In this document: positions 9,141-18,009 of the stretch, one piece after another
How the letters are laid out: each line of letters starts with the position of its first letter
Position numbering within the stretch: the first letter of the stretch is position 1
DNA from: Pseudodesulfovibrio aespoeensis Aspo-2
GTDB taxonomy: Bacteria; Desulfobacterota; Desulfovibrionia; Desulfovibrionales; Desulfovibrionaceae
Reading direction: 5' to 3'
DNA: 64,000 bases
Assembly: GCF_000176915.2 (NCBI RefSeq)
Contig: NC_014844.1
Span: 1,860,001-1,924,000, forward strand
The notes under the pieces: model-generated
What the model was told of the DNA's origin: nothing
Databases searched by the model: none
Seen by the model: only the letters and a program-made list of their open reading frames with translations
Made by a program: the position numbers and the translations under genes

Positions 9141-10052
9141 ATGAGACTTGTGACCCGATCAGACTTCGACGGTTTGGCTTGCGCCACCCTGCTCAGGCAC
9201 CTCGGCATCATCGACGACTATCTCTTCGCCCACCCCAAGGATCTCCAGGACGGCAAGGTGGAGGTCTCGAAAGACGACGTGCTCGCCAACGTTCCCTATG
9301 TCCCTGGCTGCGGGCTTTGGTTCGACCACCACACCAGCGAGCGGGAGCGGCTTGGCGACATAGTCTTCGAGGGGGCGAGCCAGCCCCTGCCCAGCTGCGC
9401 GCGGGTCATTTACGATTACTACGGGGCTGACAAATTTCCCGACCACCTCATATCCATGCTCGAAGCAGTGGACAAGGTGGATTCCGCCCGCCTGAACGCC
9501 GACGAGATCGCCAACCCCACGGGCTGGATACTGCTCGGCTTCATCATGGATCCGCGCACCGGCCTGGGCCGCTACAGGGACTACCGCATCAGCAACTACC
9601 AGCTCATGCTCGACATGATCGACCACTGCCGGACCATGACCGACAAGGATATCCTGAAGCTGCCGGATGTTCGGGAAAGGGTCGCCAGATACATGGCCGA
9701 CCAGCCCAGGTTCATCACCATGCTCAAGGACAACTCCACAATGCACGGCAACGCCGTGGTGCTCGACCTGCGCAGGCAGGATCCGATCCATTGCGGCAAT
9801 CGGTTCATGATCTACACCCTGTTCCCGGAATGCAACGTCAGCATCCGCGTCATCTGGGGATTCAAGCGGCAGAATGTGGTCTTTGCCGTGGGCCACTCGA
9901 TCCTCAACAAGACCAGCGGGACCGATGTGGGCAAGCTCATGCTCTCCCTTGGCGGCGGGGGCCACAAGACGGTCGGCACCTGTCAGGTGACCCTTGACGA
10001 GGTGCCTGAAACCCTTGGGAAGATTCTGGAAACAGTCAACGCCGACGGCTAG
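9141..10052 (+). CDS. DHH-family phosphoesterase (exopolyphosphatase-like)
   Basis: A 303-aa soluble protein of the DHH/DHHA1 superfamily, whose members hydrolyse phosphodiester or polyphosphate bonds with divalent metals. Seen in the sequence: the N-terminal SDFDGLACA motif (res 7-15), WFDHHTSE (the DHH signature) and the C-terminal DHHA1 motif GGGGHKTVGTC. The start is fixed by GGAG seven bases before ATG. It sits 26 bp upstream of a receiver-domain gene, so they may be co-transcribed. The substrate cannot be read from sequence; nano-RNA, cyclic dinucleotides or short polyphosphate are all possible for this family. Confidence 0.8.
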   Translation: MRLVTRSDFDGLACATLLRHLGIIDDYLFAHPKDLQDGKVEVSKDDVLANVPYVPGCGLWFDHHTSERERLGDIVFEGASQPLPSCARVIYDYYGADKFPDHLISMLEAVDKVDSARLNADEIANPTGWILLGFIMDPRTGLGRYRDYRISNYQLMLDMIDHCRTMTDKDILKLPDVRERVARYMADQPRFITMLKDNSTMHGNAVVLDLRRQDPIHCGNRFMIYTLFPECNVSIRVIWGFKRQNVVFAVGHSILNKTSGTDVGKLMLSLGGGGHKTVGTCQVTLDEVPETLGKILETVNADG

Positions 10053-10078
10053 GCCCGCTGGCCTGGAGGTGCTTCCAC

Positions 10079-10483
10079 ATGGCTGGAAAACGATTTCTCA
10101 TAGTCGATGACGACCAGCGGTTCGCCGAGCTGGTCGCCCTGACGCTATCGCGCTACGCAGATTGCGTGGTTTCCCTGGGCGGGGGCGATGCGGTGCTCCA
10201 GTTCCAGCACCATCTGCGCAAAAACGAGCCCTTTGACGCCGTGATCATGGACATAGAGATGCCCGGAATGACCGGGCACGAAGTGGTGGCCAGGATGCGC
10301 GAGACAGAAAAGAGCAACGGCATCAACCCGCTCCACGCCTTCAAGCTGATCATGCTGACCGCCCACAAGGACGTGAAGAACATCAGCAGTTCCTTTTTCC
10401 GCGGCGGGGCGGACGCTTTCATTCCCAAGGAACAGACCTCGGAAAAACTCGTCAGCGAACTGAAGAAGATCAATCTGATCTGA
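10079..10483 (+). CDS. Single-domain response regulator (CheY-like receiver)
   Basis: A 134-aa stand-alone receiver. It has the acidic triad D10-D12, the phosphoacceptor D58 in VIMDIEMPG, T94 in MLTAH and K117 in FIPKE, all needed for phosphorylation-dependent switching. There is no output domain, so it probably signals by protein-protein contact. A loop between helices 3 and 4 (REKSNGINPLHAF region) is slightly longer than in CheY. No histidine kinase lies nearby, so its partner is unknown. GGAGGT lies about 11 bases before the ATG. Confidence 0.85.
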   Translation: MAGKRFLIVDDDQRFAELVALTLSRYADCVVSLGGGDAVLQFQHHLRKNEPFDAVIMDIEMPGMTGHEVVARMRETEKSNGINPLHAFKLIMLTAHKDVKNISSSFFRGGADAFIPKEQTSEKLVSELKKINLI

Positions 10484-10487
10484 TCCT

Positions 10488-11285
10488 TCACCCCCCCCGC
10501 GACGCCGTGTCCCTGGCCATGACCAGAGAAAGCATGGCCGCGCCTGCCTCCCGGCTGCGGGCGTGATGGATCGCCCGGCACATCCGGCTGATCTCACTCT
10601 TGACCTTGAAGAGCGGCGCAAGGTCCTGCACTTCCGGCAGGCCCAGCCCGTCAAAATCGACCGGAACAAAGCCAAGGTCAACGTCCAGACAGCCACCGTC
10701 GACATAAGACACGTCGCCAATGATCCGCTCGCGCTCGGCCTGTGACGGGTCCAACCCCTTGACATAGCGCAGCGCATCCGTGGGCGTCCTGTTCCGGTTC
10801 ACCCGCAAAACCTCGTCATTGATCCGGGACGCGAACTCCCTGAGTCCGAGATAGCTGACCGTCATCCGTTTTCTCCCCTTTTCCCCGGCTTTTTCATAAT
10901 ACTTCCCATGAAGATACTCATGCACCGCCTTCTGGAAGAGGTCGTAAGCCTTGCGGACGCATCGCACGTACCGGCCCGCGCCGGTCAGGGCAAAGGGCAG
11001 GCTGCCGAACATGGGGACCGGCGCGTCGTCCGCAAAGGGGATGCAGACCGGATCCACCCCAAGTTCCAGGTAGAAATTCGAGATCAGGGGACGATCGAGG
11101 AGCAGGTGATGCAACCGGGCAGCAGCCATGGCAAACGTTTTAATTTGTTGACGCAATTCATCAGCCATGGCGTAGAAATCCGTGATCATGTCATCAAGAT
11201 TCCTGCGCTCGCCAAAATAGCCCTCGGCCATTTCGGACACCACTTCCCTTTGCAGCTGGTCCGCATAATCACTGAAATCCGACAT
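10488..11285 (-). CDS. Conserved protein of unknown function
   Basis: I do not recognise this 265-aa protein. It has no signal peptide or membrane segment. The N-terminal half is rich in charged and helical residues, with a run of hydrophobic helix around KTFAMAAARLHHLLLD. The C-terminal part contains DVSYVDGGCLDVDLGFVPVDFDGLGLPEV. An in-frame GTG at 11300 would extend it, but GGAG lies inside that extension at the right distance from the ATG at 11285, so the ATG is chosen. It converges on the receiver gene with 4 bp between stops and diverges from sucCD. Confidence 0.7.
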   Translation of the reverse strand: MSDFSDYADQLQREVVSEMAEGYFGERRNLDDMITDFYAMADELRQQIKTFAMAAARLHHLLLDRPLISNFYLELGVDPVCIPFADDAPVPMFGSLPFALTGAGRYVRCVRKAYDLFQKAVHEYLHGKYYEKAGEKGRKRMTVSYLGLREFASRINDEVLRVNRNRTPTDALRYVKGLDPSQAERERIIGDVSYVDGGCLDVDLGFVPVDFDGLGLPEVQDLAPLFKVKSEISRMCRAIHHARSREAGAAMLSLVMARDTASRGG

Positions 11286-11412
11286 GGGAACTCCTGGCAC
11301 CTTGGCCGTTTATGGGGTATATACTCCCTATTCCGCCTGCCCGCAATGCGGCACGCCCCCGGCAGCGGCTTATCCCGCCGCCGCTTCGACCTTCTAGCAC
11401 GAGGACCACTGC

Positions 11413-13491
11413 ATGTTATTGAACGAACACATGAGCAAGGCCCTGTTCAACAAAGCTGGAATCCCCGTCCCCCAAGGGCTGTCGGTGTTTCCCGGCTCCG
11501 AGGAGACAGTCGTTCCGGACTTTGCCCTGCCCTGGATTCTCAAGGCCCAGGCGCTTACGGGCGGGCGCGGCAAAGCTGGCGGCGTCCTGCGGGTGGACGA
11601 CGCGCACGACTTCGCACCCACGGCCCGCAGGATATTCGGCCTGAACATCCAGGGACACAGCGTCCCGTTCATCCGCGTCGAGCCTGCGGTGATCATCGAC
11701 CGGGAGTGCTACCTGTCGCTGTCCGTGTCCCGCAGCCGGGGATGCATCCTGCTGACCGTGGGCCGCGAGGGCGGGGTTGAGATCGAGTCCGGCGGCAGGG
11801 CCAACCTGCTGGTGCAGGAGATACACCTCCCGGCAGGGCTGGCGGCCAACCAGATTCGCGCGGCCTTCTTTCATCTCGGCCTGGACAAGGCCCTGTTCGG
11901 GGATTTCTCCGCCCTGCTCGCCACGTTCTTCAAGGCCATGCTCGACAACGGCCTGCTCCTGGCCGAAATCAATCCCCTGGTCCTCACTGGCGACAACCGG
12001 TTCCTGGCACTGGACGGCAAGGTGGAGGTGGACGACAACTTCGCCGAACTCAATCCGGCCATGGAAACCTACTATCAGCCCGAGCACGCCAGCCATGAAG
12101 AAAATGTGGCCCGCGCGGCCGGTCTTTCCTATGTCAAGCTCGACGGCTGGGTCGGCCTGATGGTCAACGGGGCCGGGCTGGCCATGGCCACCATGGACCT
12201 GCTCAATTTCTCGCGCCTTCCGGCCCGCAACTTTCTCGATCTCGGCGGCGCAGCCGATCACACCCGGATGCGCACGGCCCTGGAGCTGCTCTTTGGCGAT
12301 GCCAGGGTCCGGGCCGTGTTCATCAACATGTACGGCGGCATCCTCTCCTGCCGCAACGTCGCCCTGGCCCTGCGCGAAGCCCTGGGCGACCGCGAGCCGG
12401 ACAAGCCCATCGTGGCCCGCATGTCGGGCAACGACGCGGCTGGCGGGATCGAGGTGCTGCGGGCCATGGGCTGCGACACGGTGCATATCGCCAGCGACAT
12501 GCAGGCCGCCATCCGCATCCTGGAAACCCTCAAGCCCCAGGACGCGCCGGTCATCGAATTCCCCGCGCCGCAGACCGCCCTGCCAGAGGCGCGGCCACAG
12601 CCGACCGGCCACGTTTCAACGGCCAGCCTTGGAATAGACCGCGACACCCCCATCCTGGTCCAGGGCATCACTGGCCGCGAGGGCCAGCTCCACACCCGGC
12701 TGATGCAGGCCTACGGGGCCAACGTGGTAGCCGGGGTGACCCCTTTCAAGGGGGGCCAGGAAATCCTCGGCGTGCCGGTCTACAACTCGGTTGCCCAGGC
12801 CATGCGCCATCACAAGATCGGGGCAAGCATCATCTTCGTGCCGCCGCGCATGGCCGCCGACGCCGTGCTCGAAGCCGCCTGCAACGAGATTCCCTGGACC
12901 ATCTGCATCACCGAGGGCATAGCCCAGCACGAGATGCTCGCCGTGTTCGAACAGATCAAGTCGTCGCCCACGCAGGTGGTGGGGCCGAACACGCCGGGCG
13001 TCATCGTGCCCGGCCAGACCAAGATCGGCATCATGCCCACGGACCCGTTCATGCCCGGACCGGTGGCCATCCTGTCCCGAAGCGGCACCCTGACCTACGA
13101 GGTCTCGGCCCGATTGACCGCCTCGAACATCGGCCAATCGGTGTGCGTGGGCATCGGAGGCGATCCCTTCATCGGCGTTAAATATGCTGATGTGTTCGAA
13201 ATGCTTCGCAATCACGAGGCAACACGGGCCGTGGTCGTGCTCGGTGAAATCGGTGGACAAGCCGAGGAGAATCTGGCTGAATACGTCGTCCGAACCGGCT
13301 TTGACAAACCAGTGGTGTCGTTCATCGCAGGCCGCACGGCCCCGCCCGGCAAACGGCTGGGACACGCGGGCGCCATCCTGGAGAAAGGCGGCGGTGTCGG
13401 ACGCAAGATTGAAACCATGCGCAGGGCCGGGTTCACGGTCTGCTCAAGCCTTGAAGAAGTCGCGAATGAGACTTCCTGCATATTGAAATAA
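11413..13491 (+). CDS. sucCD: Fused succinyl-CoA synthetase (SucC-SucD, beta-alpha) / ADP-forming acyl-CoA ligase
   Basis: A 692-aa protein that joins the two subunits of an NDP-forming acyl-CoA synthetase. Residues 1-~385 are SucC-like: MLLNEHMSKALFNKAG, the ATP-grasp motif TGGRGKAGGV, INPLVLT, and the C-terminal flavodoxin-like domain with MYGGILSC. After a ~30-residue Pro/Ala linker, res ~415-690 are SucD-like: VQGITGREG (CoA-binding Rossmann), PNTPGVIVPG, and GHAGAI with the catalytic phosphohistidine. The order beta-then-alpha matches an in-frame fusion of a sucCD operon. Succinyl-CoA is the likeliest substrate by resemblance to SucC/SucD; other acyl groups are possible. GAGGA lies 7 nt before the ATG. 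The glycosyltransferase follows after 12 bp. Confidence 0.85.
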   Translation: MLLNEHMSKALFNKAGIPVPQGLSVFPGSEETVVPDFALPWILKAQALTGGRGKAGGVLRVDDAHDFAPTARRIFGLNIQGHSVPFIRVEPAVIIDRECYLSLSVSRSRGCILLTVGREGGVEIESGGRANLLVQEIHLPAGLAANQIRAAFFHLGLDKALFGDFSALLATFFKAMLDNGLLLAEINPLVLTGDNRFLALDGKVEVDDNFAELNPAMETYYQPEHASHEENVARAAGLSYVKLDGWVGLMVNGAGLAMATMDLLNFSRLPARNFLDLGGAADHTRMRTALELLFGDARVRAVFINMYGGILSCRNVALALREALGDREPDKPIVARMSGNDAAGGIEVLRAMGCDTVHIASDMQAAIRILETLKPQDAPVIEFPAPQTALPEARPQPTGHVSTASLGIDRDTPILVQGITGREGQLHTRLMQAYGANVVAGVTPFKGGQEILGVPVYNSVAQAMRHHKIGASIIFVPPRMAADAVLEAACNEIPWTICITEGIAQHEMLAVFEQIKSSPTQVVGPNTPGVIVPGQTKIGIMPTDPFMPGPVAILSRSGTLTYEVSARLTASNIGQSVCVGIGGDPFIGVKYADVFEMLRNHEATRAVVVLGEIGGQAEENLAEYVVRTGFDKPVVSFIAGRTAPPGKRLGHAGAILEKGGGVGRKIETMRRAGFTVCSSLEEVANETSCILK

Positions 13492-13503
13492 CAGGATTCC
13501 CAC

Positions 13504-14571
13504 TTGAAAATACTGCTTCTTGATCTCGGCAAGATCATGCGCGGTGGGCAACGGCAGGTGTTCTACCTGGCGCGCGCCCTTGCCCGCACCCCCGGATTCG
13601 ACCCGATTGTGGCCGTGCCCGTGAAGTCGCCGCTCATTCCCCTGCTCGACGCCGAAGGGATCGCCCATCTGCTTCTGCCCTCGTTCAGCGACCTCAATCC
13701 GCTCAACATCCTGCGCCTGTTCCGGATCATTTCGGCCCACAGGCCGGACATCGTCCACACCAACGACGCCAAGGGAGCATCGCTGGCAGCCATGGCCCGC
13801 AAGGCGCTGGGCGGCTTCAAGCTGGTCCACAGCCGACGCGTCTCCTACCGTCTCAAGCGCGGCTGGAGCTGGCGCAAATACGAGGCCGGGGACGCGCTGG
13901 TGGCCGTCAGCCGCGAAATCCAGCAAGTGCTGGTGGATTGCGGCATTCCTGCGGAAAAGACCTCCACCATCCACAGCGGCATAGACGCCGAGATGTACTC
14001 CACCGGCAAAAACGACCATCCGGTGTTGACCATCGGCGCGGTCGGCGCCCTGAGCACCCAGAAGGGGTTCGAGGTGCTCATCGAGGCCCTGGCCGAACTG
14101 AAGAAACATGCGGCCATGCCCGACTGGCAGTGCCTTATCGCGGGCGACGGCCCCCTGTTTCAGGAACTCAAGGTCAAGGCCGACACGCTTGGGCTGGCCG
14201 ATGTCATCCTGTTCCTGGGGTATCGGGACAGCCGCGAGGTGCTGCCGGAGATCGACGTGCTGACCGTCCCGTCCGTGGACGGCGAGGGGTCCAACGCCGT
14301 GATCAAGGAAGGTTGGGCCTCGGCCACGCCCGTGATCACGTCCGATCTCCCGTCCAACCTCGAGCTGGTGACCCACGAACACAACGGGCTGGTCTTCCGC
14401 AACCGCGACGCGCGGGAACTGGCCGAGGCCATCGTCAGGATCGTGCGCGACCCCGAGCTGGCGCAAACGCTGGTGCAAAACGGCACGGCCTCGGTCAGCC
14501 TGTTTACCGACAAAAGCATGGCCGACAAATACATGCTTCTCTACCGCTCCCTGGCCACCCCCTCCTCCTGA
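13504..14571 (+). CDS. Glycosyltransferase family 4
   Basis: A 355-aa retaining glycosyltransferase of the GT-B fold, probably using a nucleotide sugar to build a surface glycan or lipopolysaccharide. The N-terminal strand KILLLDLG is followed by RGGQRQVFYLARAL. The C-terminal domain holds GAVGALSTQKGFEVLIEA, IAGDGP and the EX7E-type motif GEGSNAVIKEGWA. The start is TTG at 13504, with AGGA at proper spacing; the first ATG (codon 12) would remove the first beta strand, so TTG is preferred. It follows sucCD by 12 bp with no functional link evident. The sugar donor and acceptor are unknown. Confidence 0.85.
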   Translation: MKILLLDLGKIMRGGQRQVFYLARALARTPGFDPIVAVPVKSPLIPLLDAEGIAHLLLPSFSDLNPLNILRLFRIISAHRPDIVHTNDAKGASLAAMARKALGGFKLVHSRRVSYRLKRGWSWRKYEAGDALVAVSREIQQVLVDCGIPAEKTSTIHSGIDAEMYSTGKNDHPVLTIGAVGALSTQKGFEVLIEALAELKKHAAMPDWQCLIAGDGPLFQELKVKADTLGLADVILFLGYRDSREVLPEIDVLTVPSVDGEGSNAVIKEGWASATPVITSDLPSNLELVTHEHNGLVFRNRDARELAEAIVRIVRDPELAQTLVQNGTASVSLFTDKSMADKYMLLYRSLATPSS

Positions 14572-14594
14572 CCGTCCTCCGCAGGGCGGGCGAC

Positions 14595-15074
14595 CTATCG
14601 GAACTCGCCGTCCAGGAGCAGATGGGAGAAATATCCCGCGCAAAACGCGAGGTAAAAGGGCACAAATGGTTCTGCCGCCTCAATCTCGAAGATAAAGGCC
14701 GGGATGAGCAGGATGGGCAGCGGCACCAGGAGCATGGCCCACCAGGTGTGGGTCCACCCCCGATGCGAGCCCATGGCCGGAAACATGGCCAGCAGACCGA
14801 GCCAGGCAGCCCACATGTACTGTTGCTGCACGATCAGGCCGAAATCAACGCCAGCTAGGACCATGTAATAGAGTTTCTGTCCCTTGGAATCGGTATCCAC
14901 ATCCGGGAACAGCGCGCCGAGAAGACAAAAACCGATCAGGCCCGCCCCGATGAGCGGGTCGATGATCAGCCAGCCGAGCAGCCCGGCACCCACCAGCCCC
15001 ATGATCCCGAAAAACAGCCCCCCGGCCAGATGTCCCTTGTAGCCGGGCATGCAACGCGCCACCATAACCAGCAA
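14595..15074 (-). CDS. YdjM/LexA-regulated-type inner-membrane metal-dependent hydrolase
   Basis: A membrane protein of about 151-159 aa with four or more hydrophobic segments. It has the family signatures LFPDVDTDSKGQ, GSHRGWTHT and GYFSHLLLDG, which place His and Asp residues as in predicted metal-dependent hydrolases of the YdjM/DUF457 group. The biochemical substrate of this family is not known to me. Several starts are possible: TTG 15074, ATG 15065 and ATG 15050. GGTGG upstream of 15050 is the only visible Shine-Dalgarno-like site, so the shorter form (MPGYKGHL) is plausible. It is tightly coupled to the upstream TetR gene, whose stop is 3 bp before the first possible start. Confidence 0.75.
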   Translation of the reverse strand: MLVMVARCMPGYKGHLAGGLFFGIMGLVGAGLLGWLIIDPLIGAGLIGFCLLGALFPDVDTDSKGQKLYYMVLAGVDFGLIVQQQYMWAAWLGLLAMFPAMGSHRGWTHTWWAMLLVPLPILLIPAFIFEIEAAEPFVPFYLAFCAGYFSHLLLDGEFR

Positions 15075-15077
15075 AGG

Positions 15078-15668
15078 CTAGGAATCGCTGGCCTTTTTCG
15101 CGCAGACACTCCGCAGGACGAATTCCCTGGCCTCTTCGAAAAGTCCGGTGATGTTGTAGGGGGTCAGGAACCTGTTGCGAACCGCGCCCACAATGTTCGC
15201 ATAGATCATGAAGGCCGTCTGGGTCACGGGCAGGTCGAGGATCGAACCGTCATCCATGCCCCGGCGCAGGATTTCCTCCACGATGTCGATCAGCCCACGA
15301 AACTTCGCGGCGATCTTCTGGCGGTCCAGGTCTGGATTGTCGTCGCTGAACGGTGAGCACCGTATGATCGTCGGAAACGTTTTTTCATTCTCGATGGTGA
15401 AGTCGAGGTATGCCTTGACAAAGACGCCAAGGGCCTCGCAGCCGTTTTTCGTACTGGCGGTCTTGTCGCGCAGGACAATGATCATGGTGTCCACCAGTTC
15501 GATGCCGGCGGCCATGAAAAGGTTTTCCTTGCTGTCAAAATAGTGGAAAACCAGCCCGGATGCGACGCCCGCCTGTTCGGCGACCATCTTCATGGTCGTG
15601 CCAGCGTACCCGTAGCGGGCAAAGAGTTCCTGGGCCGCTCTCAGAATCTTATCCTTTTTCGAAATCAA
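15078..15668 (-). CDS. TetR/AcrR-family transcriptional regulator
   Basis: A 196-aa one-component repressor. The N-terminal helix-turn-helix spans about res 5-50 (ILRAAQELFARYGYAGTTMKMVAEQAGVASGLVFHYF, read in pieces), and a ligand-binding all-helical domain follows. The start is TTG at 15668, six bases after GGGGGAG. It probably shares an mRNA with the membrane hydrolase behind it and may control it, as TetR proteins often regulate adjacent genes. The upstream 200 bp include an AT-rich stretch with CCGC...GCGG arms (about 15768-15785) that could hold its operator, but no convincing palindrome was found. Confidence 0.85.
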   Translation of the reverse strand: MISKKDKILRAAQELFARYGYAGTTMKMVAEQAGVASGLVFHYFDSKENLFMAAGIELVDTMIIVLRDKTASTKNGCEALGVFVKAYLDFTIENEKTFPTIIRCSPFSDDNPDLDRQKIAAKFRGLIDIVEEILRRGMDDGSILDLPVTQTAFMIYANIVGAVRNRFLTPYNITGLFEEAREFVLRSVCAKKASDS

Positions 15669-15828
15669 AACACACTCCCCCTTCGTGAATCGTGATCCGG
15701 AACCGCACCATTCCGAGCCCGGACGGAAAGCCCATCCAACGCAGCCCCTTGCTTAGTACGCCAACCGCCTTTATTCAAGCGGTAATTGGAATTTAATTCG
15801 GTTCTCGCCAGGGACGGGCGACGCAAAA

Positions 15829-15853
15829 AAGGCGAGACCGACCGGCCTCGCCT
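15829..15853 (-). terminator. Terminator after sufB
   Basis: An AAGGCGAG / CTCGCCTT stem with a short inner loop lies about 24 bp after the sufB stop. On the minus strand it is followed by a run of six T. Confidence 0.75.
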
Positions 15854-15876
15854 TCACGCATTCGAACAGGCAAGGG

Positions 15877-17037
15877 CTACATGGCGTCGGATGCCTGCAA
15901 CTCCTCGATCTGTTTGTCTATCTCGCGCTGGAGCCTGTCGGGCAAGCCCATGATGTCCGTGTTCAGGAAGCCGCGCACGATGGTGGAGGTCGCCTCGGCC
16001 TCGTCCAGGCCGCGCGCCATGAGGTATTCGATCTCGTTCTGGGCGATTTTGCCCACAGACGCCTCATGGGACAGCTCCACACCCTCGGCGGTGCCGTCCA
16101 GTTCGGGGATGGCCCAGATGCGGCCATCGCCAAGGATAAGGCCCTGACATTCCAGGTGCCCCTTGCTCGGCACGGCGTGTGCGCCGATATGGCCCCGGTT
16201 GATGATGGTGCCGCCGGCAGCGATGGTCTTGGCGATGATCTCGCACCGGGTGTTGGGCGCGTTCATGATCACGCGGTTGCCCAGATCGAGATGCGCGCCC
16301 TTGGGCGCGACCACCACGGAGTTGAAACGGGCCACGGAGTTGGCCCCGTTCATGGTGATCGAGGGATACATCTGGAGATCCTTGACCGCCTTGAGCAGTA
16401 CGTAGTTGGAGAGGAAGGTGCCTCCCTCCTCGACCACACCCGCTGATCTTGGCCGTACAGCCACGCTCTCGCCCCAGTTGTGGACCATGGTGAAGGTCAG
16501 GGAGGCGTTTTTCTTGATGAAAAATTCGGAGATGCCCAGATGCGCGCCCGCCTTGGTCCCATGGGCCACCGAGCAGCCGGTGATTATATGGGCCGAGGCC
16601 CCCTCCTCGATGATCACGAGGTTGTGGACATTCTGGCCGACATTCTCGGACTTGAGCATGAGACAGGACTGGATCGGGTCCTTGATCTTTGCCCCGGCCC
16701 TGACGCGGATGAAGTAGCCGCCGTGCAGGTTGTCGTTGGCCGCCCTGGTGAACTCGTCCTTGTCCTTGTCCACCAGCGTCCAGTAATACTCCCCGAGGCC
16801 GTCGTACTTCTTCAGCGCGTCCTTGATGTCGAGTATCTCGACGCCCTCGTCGTGGGACTGGCAGTGCACCGCCGAGTGGTCCATCTGGAGGTACGAGGCC
16901 GAACGCATGGACTCGTCGGCCACCACCCCGGCCAGGAGGAGCTGGTCCTTGTCCTCCTGCGACAGGGTGTTGAGGTCGTCTATGGCCTCGCGGTTCATCC
17001 CGTCGAACTTGAATTGCGAAAGATCAACTTTGGTCAT
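15877..17037 (-). CDS. sufB: SufB/SufD-family Fe-S assembly scaffold (minimal SUF, SmsB-like)
   Basis: A 386-aa beta-helix protein that with SufC forms a scaffold assembling Fe-S clusters in the cytoplasm. The right-handed beta-helix core covers about res 120-330. ECQGLILGDGR supplies a Cys at the position of the SufB active-site Cys, and HEASVGKIAQNEIEYLMARG is the signature shared by SufB and SufD. At 386 aa it is shorter than E. coli SufB (about 495). With only sufC beside it and no sufD, sufS, sufE or sufU, it fits the two-gene minimal 'SMS' type described for anaerobes. GAGAGCAG lies before the ATG at 17037, and sufC ends 22 bp upstream. Confidence 0.88.
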   Translation of the reverse strand: MTKVDLSQFKFDGMNREAIDDLNTLSQEDKDQLLLAGVVADESMRSASYLQMDHSAVHCQSHDEGVEILDIKDALKKYDGLGEYYWTLVDKDKDEFTRAANDNLHGGYFIRVRAGAKIKDPIQSCLMLKSENVGQNVHNLVIIEEGASAHIITGCSVAHGTKAGAHLGISEFFIKKNASLTFTMVHNWGESVAVRPRSAGVVEEGGTFLSNYVLLKAVKDLQMYPSITMNGANSVARFNSVVVAPKGAHLDLGNRVIMNAPNTRCEIIAKTIAAGGTIINRGHIGAHAVPSKGHLECQGLILGDGRIWAIPELDGTAEGVELSHEASVGKIAQNEIEYLMARGLDEAEATSTIVRGFLNTDIMGLPDRLQREIDKQIEELQASDAM

Positions 17038-17059
17038 ATCTGCTCTCCACAGGGAGTTG

Positions 17060-17818
17060 CTAGTTCATGCAGCGCACGCATTCCTGATAGCCGTGCTGGC
17101 GGATGTGGTCGAGGATGTCCCTGGGGCGGCCCTCGCAGCACAGGTGGCCCTTGTAGAGCACCTGTCCCCGGTCCGCGTTGACGTAATCGAGGATGTAGCC
17201 GGTGTGGGTGATGATCAGCCCGGCGGTCCTGGCCTTCTCCTTACGGGCCTTGAGGGTCAGGTCCGGCGTCAGGGCATAGTTGCCGTCGAGCACGTCGCGG
17301 GCCACCTTGCCCACCAGCTGCATGTTCTCCATGTCCACGCCGGATTCCGGCTCGTCGAAAAGAACCAGATCAGGCTGCTGGGCCATGAGCTGAAGCAGCT
17401 CCGAGCGCTTGATCTCGCCGCCGGAAAAGCCCGCGTTGATGTCGCGGTCCAGGAAATCCGTCATGTTGACAATATCGGCCAGCAGATCGGGGTTGACCTT
17501 GCCCTTGCGGGAACACATCTGGACAAGGTGGCGGGTGCGCAGCCCGTGGATGGTCGGCGGCCTCTGAAACGACATGCCGATGCCAAGGCGCGCCCGCTCA
17601 TACATGGGCGCGCGGGTGATATCCTGGCCCTTGAACAGGATGCGGCCCCGGGTCACCTCGTAGCCTGAGAAGCCCATCAGGGCCATGAGCAGCGATGTCT
17701 TGCCCGAACCGTTGGGGCCGAACAGGATGAATGTCTCGCCCTTCCTGATTTCGAGATTGATCCCCTGCAGGACCGGCTTGTCGCCGATGTTGACATGCAA
17801 GTCTTCAATGGTCAGCAT
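17060..17818 (-). CDS. sufC: SufC Fe-S assembly ATPase
   Basis: A 252-aa ABC-type ATPase that drives conformational change of the SufB scaffold. It shows Walker A GPNGSGKTS, the Q-loop region SFQRPP, the signature FSGGEIKRSE, Walker B LVLFDEPESGVD and the switch His in IITH. The open frame extends 23 codons upstream, but GAGG 6-8 nt before the ATG at 17818 and the family's usual N-terminus (MLTIEDLHV) fix this start. The C-terminus ends in a CxxC (ECVRC) just before the stop, which is unusual and might bind metal or a disulfide partner. It is the first gene of a sufC-sufB operon closed by the terminator after sufB. Confidence 0.92.
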   Translation of the reverse strand: MLTIEDLHVNIGDKPVLQGINLEIRKGETFILFGPNGSGKTSLLMALMGFSGYEVTRGRILFKGQDITRAPMYERARLGIGMSFQRPPTIHGLRTRHLVQMCSRKGKVNPDLLADIVNMTDFLDRDINAGFSGGEIKRSELLQLMAQQPDLVLFDEPESGVDMENMQLVGKVARDVLDGNYALTPDLTLKARKEKARTAGLIITHTGYILDYVNADRGQVLYKGHLCCEGRPRDILDHIRQHGYQECVRCMN

Positions 17819-18009
17819 GTGTTTCCTCGCTTTGAATCGATATGCAGACAGACTCTTTACTGAAGCCGGGGGTGGAAGTCCAGTCATTCATCCCCCGATT
17901 GCGGTGCTGGAGCGGCTGCGGCGCTGTGTCCGGCTGCGGGCTGCGCCGACATGGCGGGCGCGAAAACGAACAGCAAAAAACCGGCCTCGCCCGGCGAACG
18001 GAGATATCC

